From: Plectrocnemia conspersa
Taxonomy: Eukaryota > Arthropoda > Insecta > Trichoptera > Polycentropodidae
Assembly: GCA_009617715.1 (NCBI GenBank)
Contig: VTFK01000326.1
Location: 1-64,000, forward strand
Reading direction: 5' to 3'
Length of the DNA stretch: 64,000 nucleotides
The notes under the pieces are model-generated. The model made no database searches. It was not told where the DNA came from and worked only from the letters and a program-made list of their open reading frames with translations. Of the stretch, positions 24,116-36,296 are shown piece after piece (position 1 is the stretch's first letter; each line of letters starts with the position of its first letter). Position numbers and translations under genes: made by a program.

Positions 24116-24577
24116 ATGAATCGTGTACTACTTGGAATATTTACATTTACTATTTTCTCAAGTTGTCTCGCACAAATACAACATAAATACACAAATAAAT
24201 ACGATAATGTAAACGTAGAAGATGTTTTGAGGAATGCTAGAATATTAAATGGATACATCAAGTGTCTATTGGAAACCGGACGCTGTACCCCGGACGGAGC
24301 CGAATTAAAAAGTGAGTTCTTTTCTAAGGAAATATATGTACATATTGTACTTAAAAATTTATTTATTATTTTTTTTTAATTAATAGGAATCTTACCTGAT
24401 GCATTGATAACTCGATGCAGCTCTTGTACACCTCGTCAAAGAGATGGCTCGATGAGAATCATAGCTTATTTAACAGCAAATAGACCTGATATTTGGAGAG
24501 CTTTGTTGACTAAATATGATCCGAAAGGCAATCACAACAATTATCAACAACAATTTATTAGACAGCCGGTGCATTAG
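24116..24577 (+). CDS. Chemosensory protein (OS-D/CSP family)
   Basis: Two exons, 24116-24311 and 24387-24577, encode 128 residues. A signal peptide (LLGIFTFTIFSSCLA) is followed by a mature chain with exactly four cysteines in the family spacing CX6CX18CX2C. The intron interrupts the codon after a lysine, one base in, which is the conserved CSP intron position. CSPs are small soluble alpha-helical proteins secreted into sensillum lymph or haemolymph that bind hydrophobic ligands; the ligand here cannot be told. A TATA box at 24039 supports the start. It stands alone in this window, although CSP genes are often clustered. Confidence 0.95.
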
Positions 24578-26076
24578 GTATTAAAGAAATAATATATATT
24601 TATTACTTTTTATTTAAAAAATGTATACATATAAAAAACATAAGCACTGTGATAATGTTATAATTTCAATGCTAATAATATTTTTCGATATCAATATATG
24701 AAACAGTCATTTTTGTAGATATATATGTAATAATTTGTAATATTTATAAATATAAAATATATATTACAAATAATTAATTTATTAAAAAAATATTTTTATT
24801 TTCTACTTATAATATTACCATATAATACAAAATAAAATATGTATAAATTAAGTGTAAGCAGAAAAATAAAAATGTAGAAAAACTCAAATAAGACTATAAG
24901 ATTCCATGTTTAATATCTTGTTGTTGGTATATTTATATTATTTATAAAACGATTGCTATAGTTAGTAAATACTGCTAAATTTCTTGTCTTTAAATCAAAT
25001 AAAATTAAATCATTTTTAATTCGATGTATTTTAATTATTTTAACTAGAGACAAAACACATAATGGAATGTCTTAGTTTTAAAAAAATGATCAAGGAAAGA
25101 TAAAAAATGATAAGATATGCAAATAAGACATCTAATAACAAATATAGTAGTGAAAAGTAGCCTTTAAAAGTAAAAAAAATAATAATATTGGAGTATTCAA
25201 GTCTTGAAAATTTACTTAACATTTATAAATTCAATACAAAAGTGGAAGTTTGATTTATTACTATTACATATTTGATTAAATAAAAAGAATACAGTATTTT
25301 ACATAGAGCTTTATAAATTGTCAAGAGTTTTTTATTTCTACAAATGAAACAGCAATTAAAAGAATGCATTTTTCTGATATTGCCAAGTAGCCCTTAACAG
25401 CATTCCAGAAGAAGAATTTAGTGTCTTCAGAAACTAGAGAGGGGTTGAGATTATTGTTTTAAATCATGTGAGAAATATTTAAAAAGGGATTTAAGTTCAA
25501 GATCTTTTCAAGTACGCAATATTTTAAAATGAAATAATCCTGGAAAGTTTTTTGTAATAGAACATTTCGTGTAAACATTTAAATTAACAATTTTCTATCA
25601 ATTGCTATCAAGTAACACAGCTGCTTTTGTTATTAGAAGTTGTGCATGTATATTATACAATACAATTTAATTTCTGTAAGTTCTATAACAAAATTATTTT
25701 ATAATCACATGTATCAATATTTATCGATATTTGATAGTTATAAATGCACTCATTTTTCTCACTAAAAAAATGTATCAAAGCTCATAATAAAAAAATATAC
25801 ATTATGTTTAATATGTACATACATACAATAAATAATGTAACCAACTATACTAATTACAGCCATTAATTATTTAATCACTGTTGATCCCCTAATGTCGTCA
25901 AAATTAACCATCAACAGTAACTCTGCCACTTTATTATTCGTATGCATGTACAAAGTTTATTGTAAACAAGGGTTATCTTAATCCTTAAGTGAAAAAACGT
26001 CTTCGTGGAGTGACTAATTGTCTGACTTAGATTTGACGTAATCACAATCTTAAATGAAATAATTAGACTTTTGTCA
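24578..26076. other. Intergenic, no gene seen
   Basis: Very AT-rich DNA between the 3' ends of two convergent genes (CSP on plus, ABCC10 on minus). It must hold both 3' UTRs. Nothing else is recognised. Confidence 0.5.
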
Positions 26077-29000
26077 TCAGTTTGTATACTCCTCATAGTG
26101 GTCTTGATTCACAAGCTTATAAAAGTGTGAATCAGGATTAGATAACAACCGTTCGGGTTTATCGAACTCGAGCACTTCTCCGTCGCCCATGACCAAAACC
26201 CTGTCCGAATCTAAAATGGTGCTTATTCTGTGGGCGATGGTGATGACGGTACTCTTTCTAAAGACGCACCTTATCGTCTCTTGAATTAATCTGTCAGTTT
26301 CTTGATCGAGATTGGCAGTTGCTTCGTCGATACATAAAATCTAGAATAATTTAACCATTTTAACAATTCCTAAGATATATTAAAATGATAATATAAAACG
26401 ACGAACTTTTGAGTTTTGCAGTATAGCACGAGTCAAACATAAAAGTTGCATGTGTCCTCTGGAGAGTCCCAAAGCCGTTATGTGTAATCCACCTTTATGT
26501 TTTATAATTTGCTTAGCCCCACTCTTTTCAAGCGCATTCCATAGTTCAAAGTCACTGTATTGTTTTAAAGGATCCAAATTTTCGCGTATTGAGCCATTAA
26601 AAATGAATGGCTCTTGAGGGATTATTGCAATTCGGCACCTAAATAAAAAATATAATTTAGTTATTATTAAAACTCATAAGTCTAAATATATGTTAAATTA
26701 TACACACCTCAAAGTTGATAGTTCTAAATTACTGATATCCACAGAATCAATTGTAATACTACCACTATACAATTCTGACAAACGAAATAGAGATATTAGT
26801 AACGAACTTTTACCAGCTCCGGTTCTACCAACCACTCCAATTTTTTCAGCAGGTAAAGTTTCAAACGATACTTCTCTTAAACATGGAGCTAAATGTGGCC
26901 TAAAAAGTTTACAATTATTAAATAATTATATTAAACACATCGATCCCATATATTTTTCATTTTTTTTTTTCAAAATTTGATTTTTGACAGAACAAAGAAT
27001 AAATCATTACTGAATGTGGATTAACACAGTACATACTAATCCTCAAGGTTGATAGACTTATTATACTGTTGAAGAATTTGAATCAACTAAAACTATTCAA
27101 TGGAACGCAATTCGTGTTAAAGGCAGCGCAAAATATAATACTAGTTTGTATCAAAAATTTTCCCTTCATAAAAATAAATGTAACTTTCACTACATATTTA
27201 CAATATTTATTACATGCTTATCATTTGAACATTTTCTCACTATATGTAAAAATACAAAAATCTATTCAATTAAAAAATTTAGAAAAGACGATTTTCGATC
27301 AATTACCGTCCTATTATTCTCTTGGTAAAATATTCGAAAAAATAATCTTATCGTATAAAATAAATTCCTCAGTAGTACAGAGTACTGTGTGATCTGTAGT
27401 AGGGGTAGAGAGGTGGGATAGGTTAGACTTTACCGTTTTCAGTACCCATCGTAAATTGACAGGTAAAAATAGGGGCTTTTGTTGTTCAAGCGTATTATGA
27501 GAACAACAGTTCTGTAAATACGTAGAGAACCTTCCTTACACACTTCATGCTCAAAGACAATTTTGCTATGGATTTCTAATCTTCGGGCAACTGGATCCAC
27601 TCTGAAAAGAAAATCACATGGCAGACCTAAAATCATTAGAATGCCAGAAAACGTGGAAGCAGTAAGGCATCCATTCAGCAACTGCTGAGTTGTTCTGGGG
27701 ATAGCAAATTGGAGTTTGAGGAGGATTTTACATACCCATATAAAACTGTATTCTTAAAAAATGATGTCTCAAAGATTAAGTGAGAGAGATTATGTCAACC
27801 GCAGAGTGCAGAAATTTTTGAGCAGTTTTCCTAGAGCCATTGGGGATACAAAAAAGAAAAGGTTTTCAAACATCTTCCTCGATTTATTGAGGATTTGAAG
27901 GAAAGTATCAGATAGAAAATCGAGACTGTTCTGCCTGAGATGATCTGGAGAGCGATGTAGAAATTTCGGGAACGTCTTTAGCAATGTATAAGCATTGTCG
28001 GTTGTCATTTGTGTATGATTTTTAAAATCCAATAAAACAAAACTATTTTTTATGTACTTTTCAGAAATATTTACAATTATTTTCTAGATAGCTTTGTTTA
28101 TTTTGTATACTCTTTCAAAATGCGGGAGATCTTTATGCACCACTCTGTATGATGATATAAATAAACAATTTGATTTTAGCGAAATACACTCAACCAATTA
28201 ACAAAGCATATTTTAGGTAATTTTAGTATGAAAAAAAAAACAGGATTATCGATGCTCATTATTGAAAAAGTCTTAGATAGGGTATGATACGATGATTCAA
28301 AATATGAATTATTTAAATACAAAGCGCTCCGACAATCATATTGACATGATACTTTTTAAGTGTTTTAAATAACGTAACAAAATATTAGGCTCAAATAGAC
28401 CACATATATAGCAAAAATAAATACTACTATATTTCATAGCAAATATCCACATATATAGGAAAAATAAATACTAATATATTTCAATACTGACCGATATTTC
28501 ATAGTAACATCATTGAAGTGTATAATTCCCATGTTTGGCCAACCGTAAGGCGGACTTATTTCATTTGATTCACCATCCTTGCCCTCTGGTTCGATCTGGT
28601 TAATGTATTCTCCGACTCTCTCGACGGCAATCATTTCCCGTTCGGTTTCCGTAAAAGCGTTTATAACACCGCTTAGTAAAGAAGTGACAGACAAAGCGTA
28701 AGAAATGGCTAAACCTACTAAACCTATAAAGCAAATTATCGTTAAATTACCATTGAAGTATCATATTTGTAATATATAATAAATTGCATACCAGCGTCCA
28801 CCATATCAAGATTCCTCTGAGCTACAGCGACCACAGCTCCACCTGCCAAAATCGCCGAACCCATCAACTGCAGCCTTAAACTTAACCATTGAGAAGCTGC
28901 TACGCTACTAAATATTGCTCTTTGACATCTCTCAATAAAATGTTCACCGTTTTGCAACCACTGGCTGGACCGATTGAATGCTCTAATTATAATTGCACCT

Positions 29001-32000
29001 AAAAAATATATTTATGTAAAAGAGATTGTAGTCAAGTTGTTTATATTTCCAAAAAAATAGATGCAATTAATAGATTGAGCCGTTGAACAATTTAAAAATA
29101 AATAAATTACAATCCATCCTGAAGCTCTTTCATTAGACAACTAAAATATCATATATTAAATTTGTTAATTAAAGAAAGTAAATTCACCTTCAAGAGTATC
29201 ATTAAAGTATGAATATATCGGAGACAACGTCACGCTATTTAAACGCTTCAACTCTCTTGACGTAATACGATAGCGATGTTGTAGCCAATGGTAAATTGGT
29301 ATTAAAGGCACTATAACTAAGCAAACCCACGGAAGACCATAAGCAGTCAATATGATTGAACCTGATGGATTAAAATATTTTTTTAATTACACATCATATA
29401 AGTTATATTAAATTTTGAATTAATGTGATATTAACCTATTACGCCGAAGATTTGCGCCAATAATATATTCATGATGAATGGAAGTGAATCATCCACTGTA
29501 TATGTATCCGAAGAAAATCTATTCAATATTCGTCCAGCTGGTGTTATATCAAAAAATTTCATTTTACCCTATTTAAATAAATATGCATATCATAATAAAC
29601 ATTCTATTCAATTTATATTATTTATAATAAATACCTTTATAACAATCTTCAGCAACCTTTTGTGTATTTTGATCGCAGCTTGGATTCCACCATAAGCAAA
29701 CAAAAAGGCGCGGAGCAGTGTAAAAATGGCATTCAACAATGCAAAGCCGGCATAGACAGATAGATAGAAAGATACTTTTTTATCCATCTTCAACACCTCT
29801 GGTTTGATAAGTTGTAGTGTGTTGTTATAATGAAACAGTCTAGCTACATCTTTAGCCCACGAGAAGTCATCCATGAAGTATTTATTAATCGGTGTGTTGT
29901 TGAAGGTATTGTTTAAATATGGCTTTGGAAGTGCATTTGAGTTGGTTAAGTTTGTCGAATTCGGAAGAATAATGTTGTTGACCCAGTAGGCCAACCAAAT
30001 ATCTGTTGAATTACGTGATACTTGCATGAGTATCAACGACATGAGTACAGCTAAAGCTAGCCAATGTCCGATGCTTTTCCAATACATGGCTATCACCCAA
30101 AAGTTGACGTTTCCAACCGCACTGACTTCCTGTAACGTATAAGAAATCATGTGAAATTAATTTTATTTTCTCAGAAACAGGAATAAAATTAGGGTCTAGT
30201 TTATAAACGAGTTTTTTTATCTTAAAAAGAGATGAGACTAATTAATGACCATAAAAGTCCATTATCATGAATATTTTTGTAGAAAATGTAGAACTAAGGT
30301 ACAGAGATTTTTAAAATTTTTTTATAGTTTCAAAGAAACATAATAATTTATTACTGATTATGAAGTATGAAATTGTAATTCATTAATGAAAAATAAAAGA
30401 CAAATAAGTTCTTTAAATATGACATTATTAATCACTTTGTATGGGGTTCTTTTTTTCCTCTTCCATTATTTGACATGTGTAATTAAGGACAAGACTGTTC
30501 AACATCATTGGGATGCTTATTAGCAATTTTTTTTAAATCCTTAAATGTTTTTTAGAAGATACCAGCATTATTAAAAATGTTTTTTTTATGCCTGTATGTA
30601 ATTTTTTATTAAAAAGTACATACCTCATCCAATAAGCTATTGTTTGACTGATCGTCTCTTAAGGATATATTATCCAGAGGTGATATTTTATCAGCAATAA
30701 TAGACGCCGATTCATTATCACTAGCATCAGTATTGAGATAGTCATCGATATCGTTTAATATAACATTAGGAGGGCCTAAAACAGGCATTATGTGATTATA
30801 CTATAATATTTAGTTTAAACATTTAATCAAAATATATACCTTGTTGAGCGATCGTTCCATTGTCCATCACAATAATGTTATGCGCTTCTCTCAAATATTG
30901 CATTGAATGAGTTATAAGAATGCGTGTTTTATACTTTAAGAGTCCCATAATGCATTTACGATATATGTGATTCCCTATTTTAACATCGACAGCTGAGAGT
31001 ATATCGTCTAATAAGTAAACTAAAAATAAAAATGAATCAATATATGTAGATTATAATTCATCTCGTACGTAAATTATATTTCAATCAATACCTTGCTTAT
31101 CTTGATAAACGGCTCTAGCTAAAGCGACTCTCGCTGCTTGACCACCGCTCAAAGCACAACCGCCTTCTCCGACTTTAGAATTATTTCCCAATAGTATTAG
31201 GTCATCTGTTACACGATTAATATTATTAACTATAACGATAATTATATATTGAGTTGACACAAATGGTTTGATACATTTTTTATGAATGATCTAGATTAGT
31301 AAAAGTCAAAAGAAGCAAGGTCTGGAGAATATGGTGAATGCTTGATATGCTAAATTATTTTTGTTGAGACATCGTCACATGGGTACAGTAGACCCCCCCC
31401 CCCCCATAACACGTTAAATTGGGGACGCGCTTTTTGGGTGCCCGTTACTTTATGTGTAAGCGTGTCAAAAGAAGGATATCTCACCACACGCGCCTGATTT
31501 GTATTGCAAAAAAATGTATGAATATTTTCTAGTACCCCAACTACACTGACCTAAATAGCATGTCCTTTATTTATCTTGCTATTGGGGGGGTTCTACTGTA
31601 TGTCAATTATCGTAATAAAAGACACCAATTCTTGTCTGATCTTTTTGTTAATTTTTGACTGAAATATTTAGTTTCAGAAGTTCATAATAGACAATATTCA
31701 CTTTCTCTAGAATGTGCCGGCATCAATTCTAAATGAGAATTTGTTATGGTGTGACATTTATATAAACCTATTTAGGATAATATATAAGAATATTCGAAAA
31801 GTTTTTTTTTACAAAAACTCAAACCATCAATTATTTTTTTAATTATTTAATATTGTATGGAAAGAATTATAATAACGACATATGTTAGAAGAATATACCA
31901 TCTAAAATATAATTAATCCATTATGGTGCCCTAAAATATTTAAAGATGTTAGTAAGAATCTTTCATAAAAGCGTGTTAACACGTTTCCGGCTGTACAATC

Positions 32001-35000
32001 GGGTCCCCAAAAAGCGCGTTAATCGGAATCCAACCTTGAAGTGTTAAGATAAATTTATATGAATCAAGCCACAGACAAGGCACAATTTCTAAGAAAAACC
32101 ACTTTCATTTATTTTGTGTGGACTTGATTTTGATCACAAAAAAAAAAATTTTAGCATAAAAAATACGTCAAAACTTATGCATCAACCTTTCATATATTTA
32201 AAAAAAAATACAAACCAGATAAACCACAAGCATCCACAATTGTTCTGTATTTAGATTCTTCATATGCTTTGCCGAACACAATATTTTCTCTTATAGTGCC
32301 TTGTATTAACCATGGTTTTTGACTCACATATCCAAAGCCTTAAAATTAAAAAAATGTTATAGCAAAACTATGTTTTTATTAAAACTTTACTCAATTAACC
32401 AATGTTAAGCATCAGTGTAATGCTAGCTCAAATATTTTATAATCTAATATTTAAAAAACAAAATGAAAGTATTTTAAAAAGTAAACGAGTACCTGAAAAG
32501 TTTTCTGATTTCGATACCATTCCACCAATCTTGGGCATCTCTGCTAAAATAGCGCTAAAAAGCGATGTCTTTCCACATCCAACTTTACCAATAATACCGA
32601 CGAAATCGCCTCTGTTTATATTGAACGTTAGATCTGTTAACTTGAACAGCACTTCCGTCACATTATCATTCACTCTAGATATAGCAGCTTCAATGGTAGA
32701 ATCCGTCTGTTGTACATTACCATATCTATTAGCACCGTTGAAAGACGATCTCGCATTATCATGGTGGACCAAGTTTGGTTTTGTCCAAGTAAAACAGGCG
32801 TTCTTCATCGATATCACAGCATTATCTTCATTATCGTGAATTTTATCAGAGTACAATTCATATTCATTCAAGTCGTCCAACTGAAAATAATATATTTTCA
32901 TATCATAGCAAAAATAAAAGTAAATCATGCAACATACGTTTAAGAGTCTTTGAATTCTTTTGACAGACACCCAAGCTTCCGTCAATCCGTTCAGAACCCA
33001 AGGGAAAGCATTCAACGGAGCTATCAACATATTGAGCAGTGCGATGGTCGTAAAAACTGTTGCAGCCTTTAATTGATTACCCAACAATGCATAGGTTGAA
33101 AGGGTCAAAGTGGCAACGATCACCGGAGTAGTTGCCCATAGAAATACGCAAATTGCATCCAAATATTTGCGACCCTTCAAATACTTAATCTCTTTGAATC
33201 GTTCATCTAAAATAATGCATTATTAAATTCATATTTTAATATATTTATATAAAACCAAAAATGGTCAAAGTATTTTTAGACCGTAAGTACATATAGTAGG
33301 TTAATAGGAAGGGCTTGAATTTATTTTGTGTCAAACTATTTGTAACTTACCGAGAATTTTATTCATAAAGTACTCTTCCCAGACATAGAATTTGATGGTT
33401 TTAATATTCTTTATAAGCTCCATTATTAAACCGACTCTTCCGTCTTTATGCCTCATCAAATCTGTACTCAAAGAACCTATTTTGTTCGCGACATATTTAT
33501 TGATTGGTATGAGCACTATGCTAAAGACCAATCCGGCTAAAAATGCTATTCCAACTTGTGTATACAATAGGTAGAGTGTTACACCGAGCTAAAATAAAAT
33601 TTAATACAGCTTTGTGTTATTACATAAAATATATCTTAAAATAAATTACCTGTAAAGGTATACTCCAAACTGCATGGAAAGACGGACAAGAATTAACTAT
33701 TCTGTCAGTATCAGTGGACATAAAATTCGTGACTTCGCCGACACTTAGATTGTTATTAAGTTCTCTAGTCGAGACAGATAGTGTCTTTCTAAACACCACT
33801 GAAATGATCGCAGCCCTCATTTTAATACCAATGATTGACATGTACATATTGAAGTGAGAATCGCAGAAAGCGCTTATCAAAGATGAAAATAAAAGTCCAG
33901 CAGCAAAGAGATAACTGAAATTTAAAATAATATATCAAACAACACCAATTATTAATTGTAAAAATGATATATAAATAGGCTCACTAACCCTAATTTAACA
34001 TCCATTGCGGGACTTTCAACAAAAGTCACCAATCTATTTAAAAGGAGAGGTCCAGCGAAATTGGCAAAGTCTGAGAGCAATTTCAAAATACCTACACTAT
34101 AAAACTCGAAGGCAAAGCTTGAATGAAGTGCTCGAAATAATGATACATTATGTTTTCTTGATGGTTGTACGACTTGAATACTCGGTATTATACTATTTAT
34201 ATCGTTTCTGTTTATAGCTCCGTAAGATCCTTAAACAAGAATAACATTTATGGACAATGTGAACATTGAACAATTAAAATATATAAAAAATACCTCTATA
34301 TTGTAGATCAGTACTTCTATCAAAATTATCTGAAGAACTTTGGTACATATCGACATTTCCAATTAAGGCTTTATCAATTTTAGTGCTTATCACTTCACAA
34401 GACAAGTGCATCGGCAGATCGAATAAATCATCAGGATTTTTTAGCTTATTCTCCAATCCTAAAATTAATATTGATATTAAAATAAAAGTAAATCATCAAT
34501 CAATAATTAGATTATGTTTAATACCTCTAATAAATAACGGTTGTACCCAATAGAATAGCAATTTTGATAAACATGGTACGTTTGACATAGCAGTACCTAA
34601 TGCGCCATCATCCTCAACCAGTCCTTGTAACAATGGATAATGTTCGCTTAACTGAAATATATTCAATATAAAAATATTAGTTTTTAATATTATATTATTT
34701 TAATGGTTGATATAAGTCAAGTTTTTGAATACTAGTGTGGTTGCGTTGCAAACTTTCTTACAACGAAATAGTGTGGCAATATTTTCTTCTTTATTGCTAA
34801 TCAATAAAGAATATTTAAATTTGCTCTATAAGCAAGCCACTAGTGAAGGTTTAGATATAAACAACTAAAGACGTGAGTGAGTTTTGTAAATTCCTTAATT
34901 TTGCATGAATAAAATTCTTATATTGACTAATTATAGTGTACATATTTCCTTCATTCATGTTAACACTTGGTTTATTTTATTAACTTGGTATAAACAAAAT

Positions 35001-36288
35001 TTACTTTATATTGTTCTTGAGTGCTAAAGGGGGGGGGGAGGATTTAAATGTAAAAAGAGGCGGCAATTTTCATTGTGAGGACTCTTAAGAACAGTTTTGG
35101 TCAGATTTAAAAAATGTAGTCCAGGTACATTTAAAAACAGGCATCAAAACCTGTGTCCTACAAAAATATATTTACTTAAAAAAGAGGATAAAGAGAAGGT
35201 TTTATCTGGTAACACATTAAAATGTTTGCTTCACTTGCAATAAGAAACAAAATAGAGCATTACTATTTATTCTTATCGGGTGCGATTTAACAGGCAGTTA
35301 TTTTCAGAGTTATGTGCATTTAAAAGAATACTTTGTTCCATAAAACGAATTGTTTGTGCATTACATAATAAAAAACGAGCATTAAATAAATATATCTATG
35401 TCCAATAAGACTTATTAAATTGTGCAACATTTTATTTGTAATTTGCATATTCGTATTCAAGCATATGTGAATACGACCTAGCTTGATTTTATTTTTAATT
35501 ATTAATTTGTAAGATTAGGAAAATGTAGGAAAAGCTAATCTACGACAAAAATGTTTGACTATGTGATGTAACACCTTTATCTACTAGTGTATTTGATTTG
35601 TTCGAATAGACTTGAAAAACAGTTCTCAATGATAAACCAGTAAATTGAAAATATGATTATTAACCTGAGCATATTGTGAGCCGATCAATGTGGTCGAATA
35701 GTACGTCGGAGATGTTACGCCAGCTGACGGAAGCAAAGTAAAAGCATAATTAATTTGACATACCAGCATAGCCATGGCTATGCTATAATTTTGCTCTAAC
35801 AAAATCAGAGTCCTCAACGAAGTAACGCTCAATACGACCGTCATGCTCCACAAGACCAATATAAACACAGGACCTCGAGGGCTGATACCTAATCTGTCGC
35901 GCAAAGCCAGTAAGTAGCCAAAATGCACAAACCAAGCTATGCATTCAGTGCCACACGTAAAATAGTCAATGGCCAATGCTCGTTTTTCTTCCACGAGAAA
36001 CTTATATCCTTGGAGCAGCGGTAAAACAGCCATGACGAACACCAAGACGCATCGCATTAATATCGCTCTCTCTTGAAGCTTTCCTCTGATCACCCAGTTA
36101 ACCTTGCGGCCGACGTAATAGGACGAAGATATCGCCAAAAGGAACAACGTAGGTATGAGTAAGAATAGGCGTTGAAAGCAGTAGCCCATGTCGTGTATTT
36201 TGGGATTCCACGGGTGGAGGCCGCCAGGTCCACACATGTCCTCCCATCTCCATTCTATCTCAGAGTCTATCATGTCATTTGCATCCAT
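26077..36288 (-). CDS. ABCC10: ABC transporter ABCC10 / MRP7 homologue
   Basis: Twenty coding exons can be joined with consistent GT-AG phases: 36288-35665, 34651-34525, 34458-34294, 34229-33989, 33914-33650, 33588-33351, 33206-32938, 32880-32493, 32338-32216, 31205-31092, 31019-30840, 30775-30624, 30129-29635, 29568-29436, 29361-29188, 28998-28792, 28723-28492, 26899-26708, 26638-26407 and 26340-26077. The product is about 1604 residues. It has an N-terminal TMD0 (five hydrophobic segments), then TMD1, NBD1 (Walker A GKVGCGKTS, signature LSGGQ, Walker B LLDD), TMD2 and NBD2 (Walker A GRTGAGKSS, Walker B CIDEA). Stretches such as GRKYLDAICVFLW and PLNAFPWVLNGL identify the ABCC10 branch, a membrane exporter of amphipathic anions and conjugates. 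The NBD2 signature is LSRGHMQ instead of LSxGQ. The start ATG at 36288 follows an acceptor at 36297, so a 5' non-coding exon lies upstream. Confidence 0.93.
27376..28149 (+). mobile_element. Internally deleted mariner-like element with TIRs
   Basis: The element lies in the ABCC10 intron between 26900 and 28491. The ends TACAGAGTACTGTGTGATCT (27376 onward) and the complement of CACTCTGTA (to 28149) form imperfect inverted repeats that begin with TA, the target of Tc1/mariner elements. Inside, the plus strand has GRPKIIRMPENVEAVR (helix-turn-helix region), LSERDYVNRRVQ and, near the end, RNFGNVFSNV, the order seen in insect mariner-like transposases. The catalytic core is missing, so it is a non-autonomous relic. 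Confidence 0.75.
31386..31598. mobile_element. Pogo/Tigger-type MITE
   Basis: The element is bounded by CAGTAGACCCCCC (31386 onward) and its complement GGGGGGGTTCTACTG (to 31598), with TA on each side at 31384-31385 and 31599-31600. CAGTAGAACC ends with a TA duplication are diagnostic of pogo-like elements. It is 213 bp long with no coding capacity, and sits in the ABCC10 intron between the exons ending at 32216 and beginning at 31205. A related string, TCCCCAAAAAGCGCGTTAA, appears near 32013 in inverted form, suggesting a second partial copy. Confidence 0.75.
35270..35375. repeat. Dispersed repeat shared with 49975-50095
   Basis: The string CCATAAAACGAATTGTTTGT and flanks (TGTGCATTTAAAAGAATACTTTGTT) recur near 50060 with scattered differences. 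It lies in the first coding intron of ABCC10, a 1-kb intron that also contains a G9 run near 35031. Confidence 0.55.
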
Positions 36289-36296
36289 GGCAGCTT

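Noticed and set aside
24010..24261. 83-residue minus-strand frame over the chemosensory protein exon
   Set aside because: It is antisense to the signal peptide and first helix of the CSP gene.
32402..32839. 145-residue plus-strand frame
   Set aside because: It is antisense to the ABCC10 NBD1 exon at 32493-32880.
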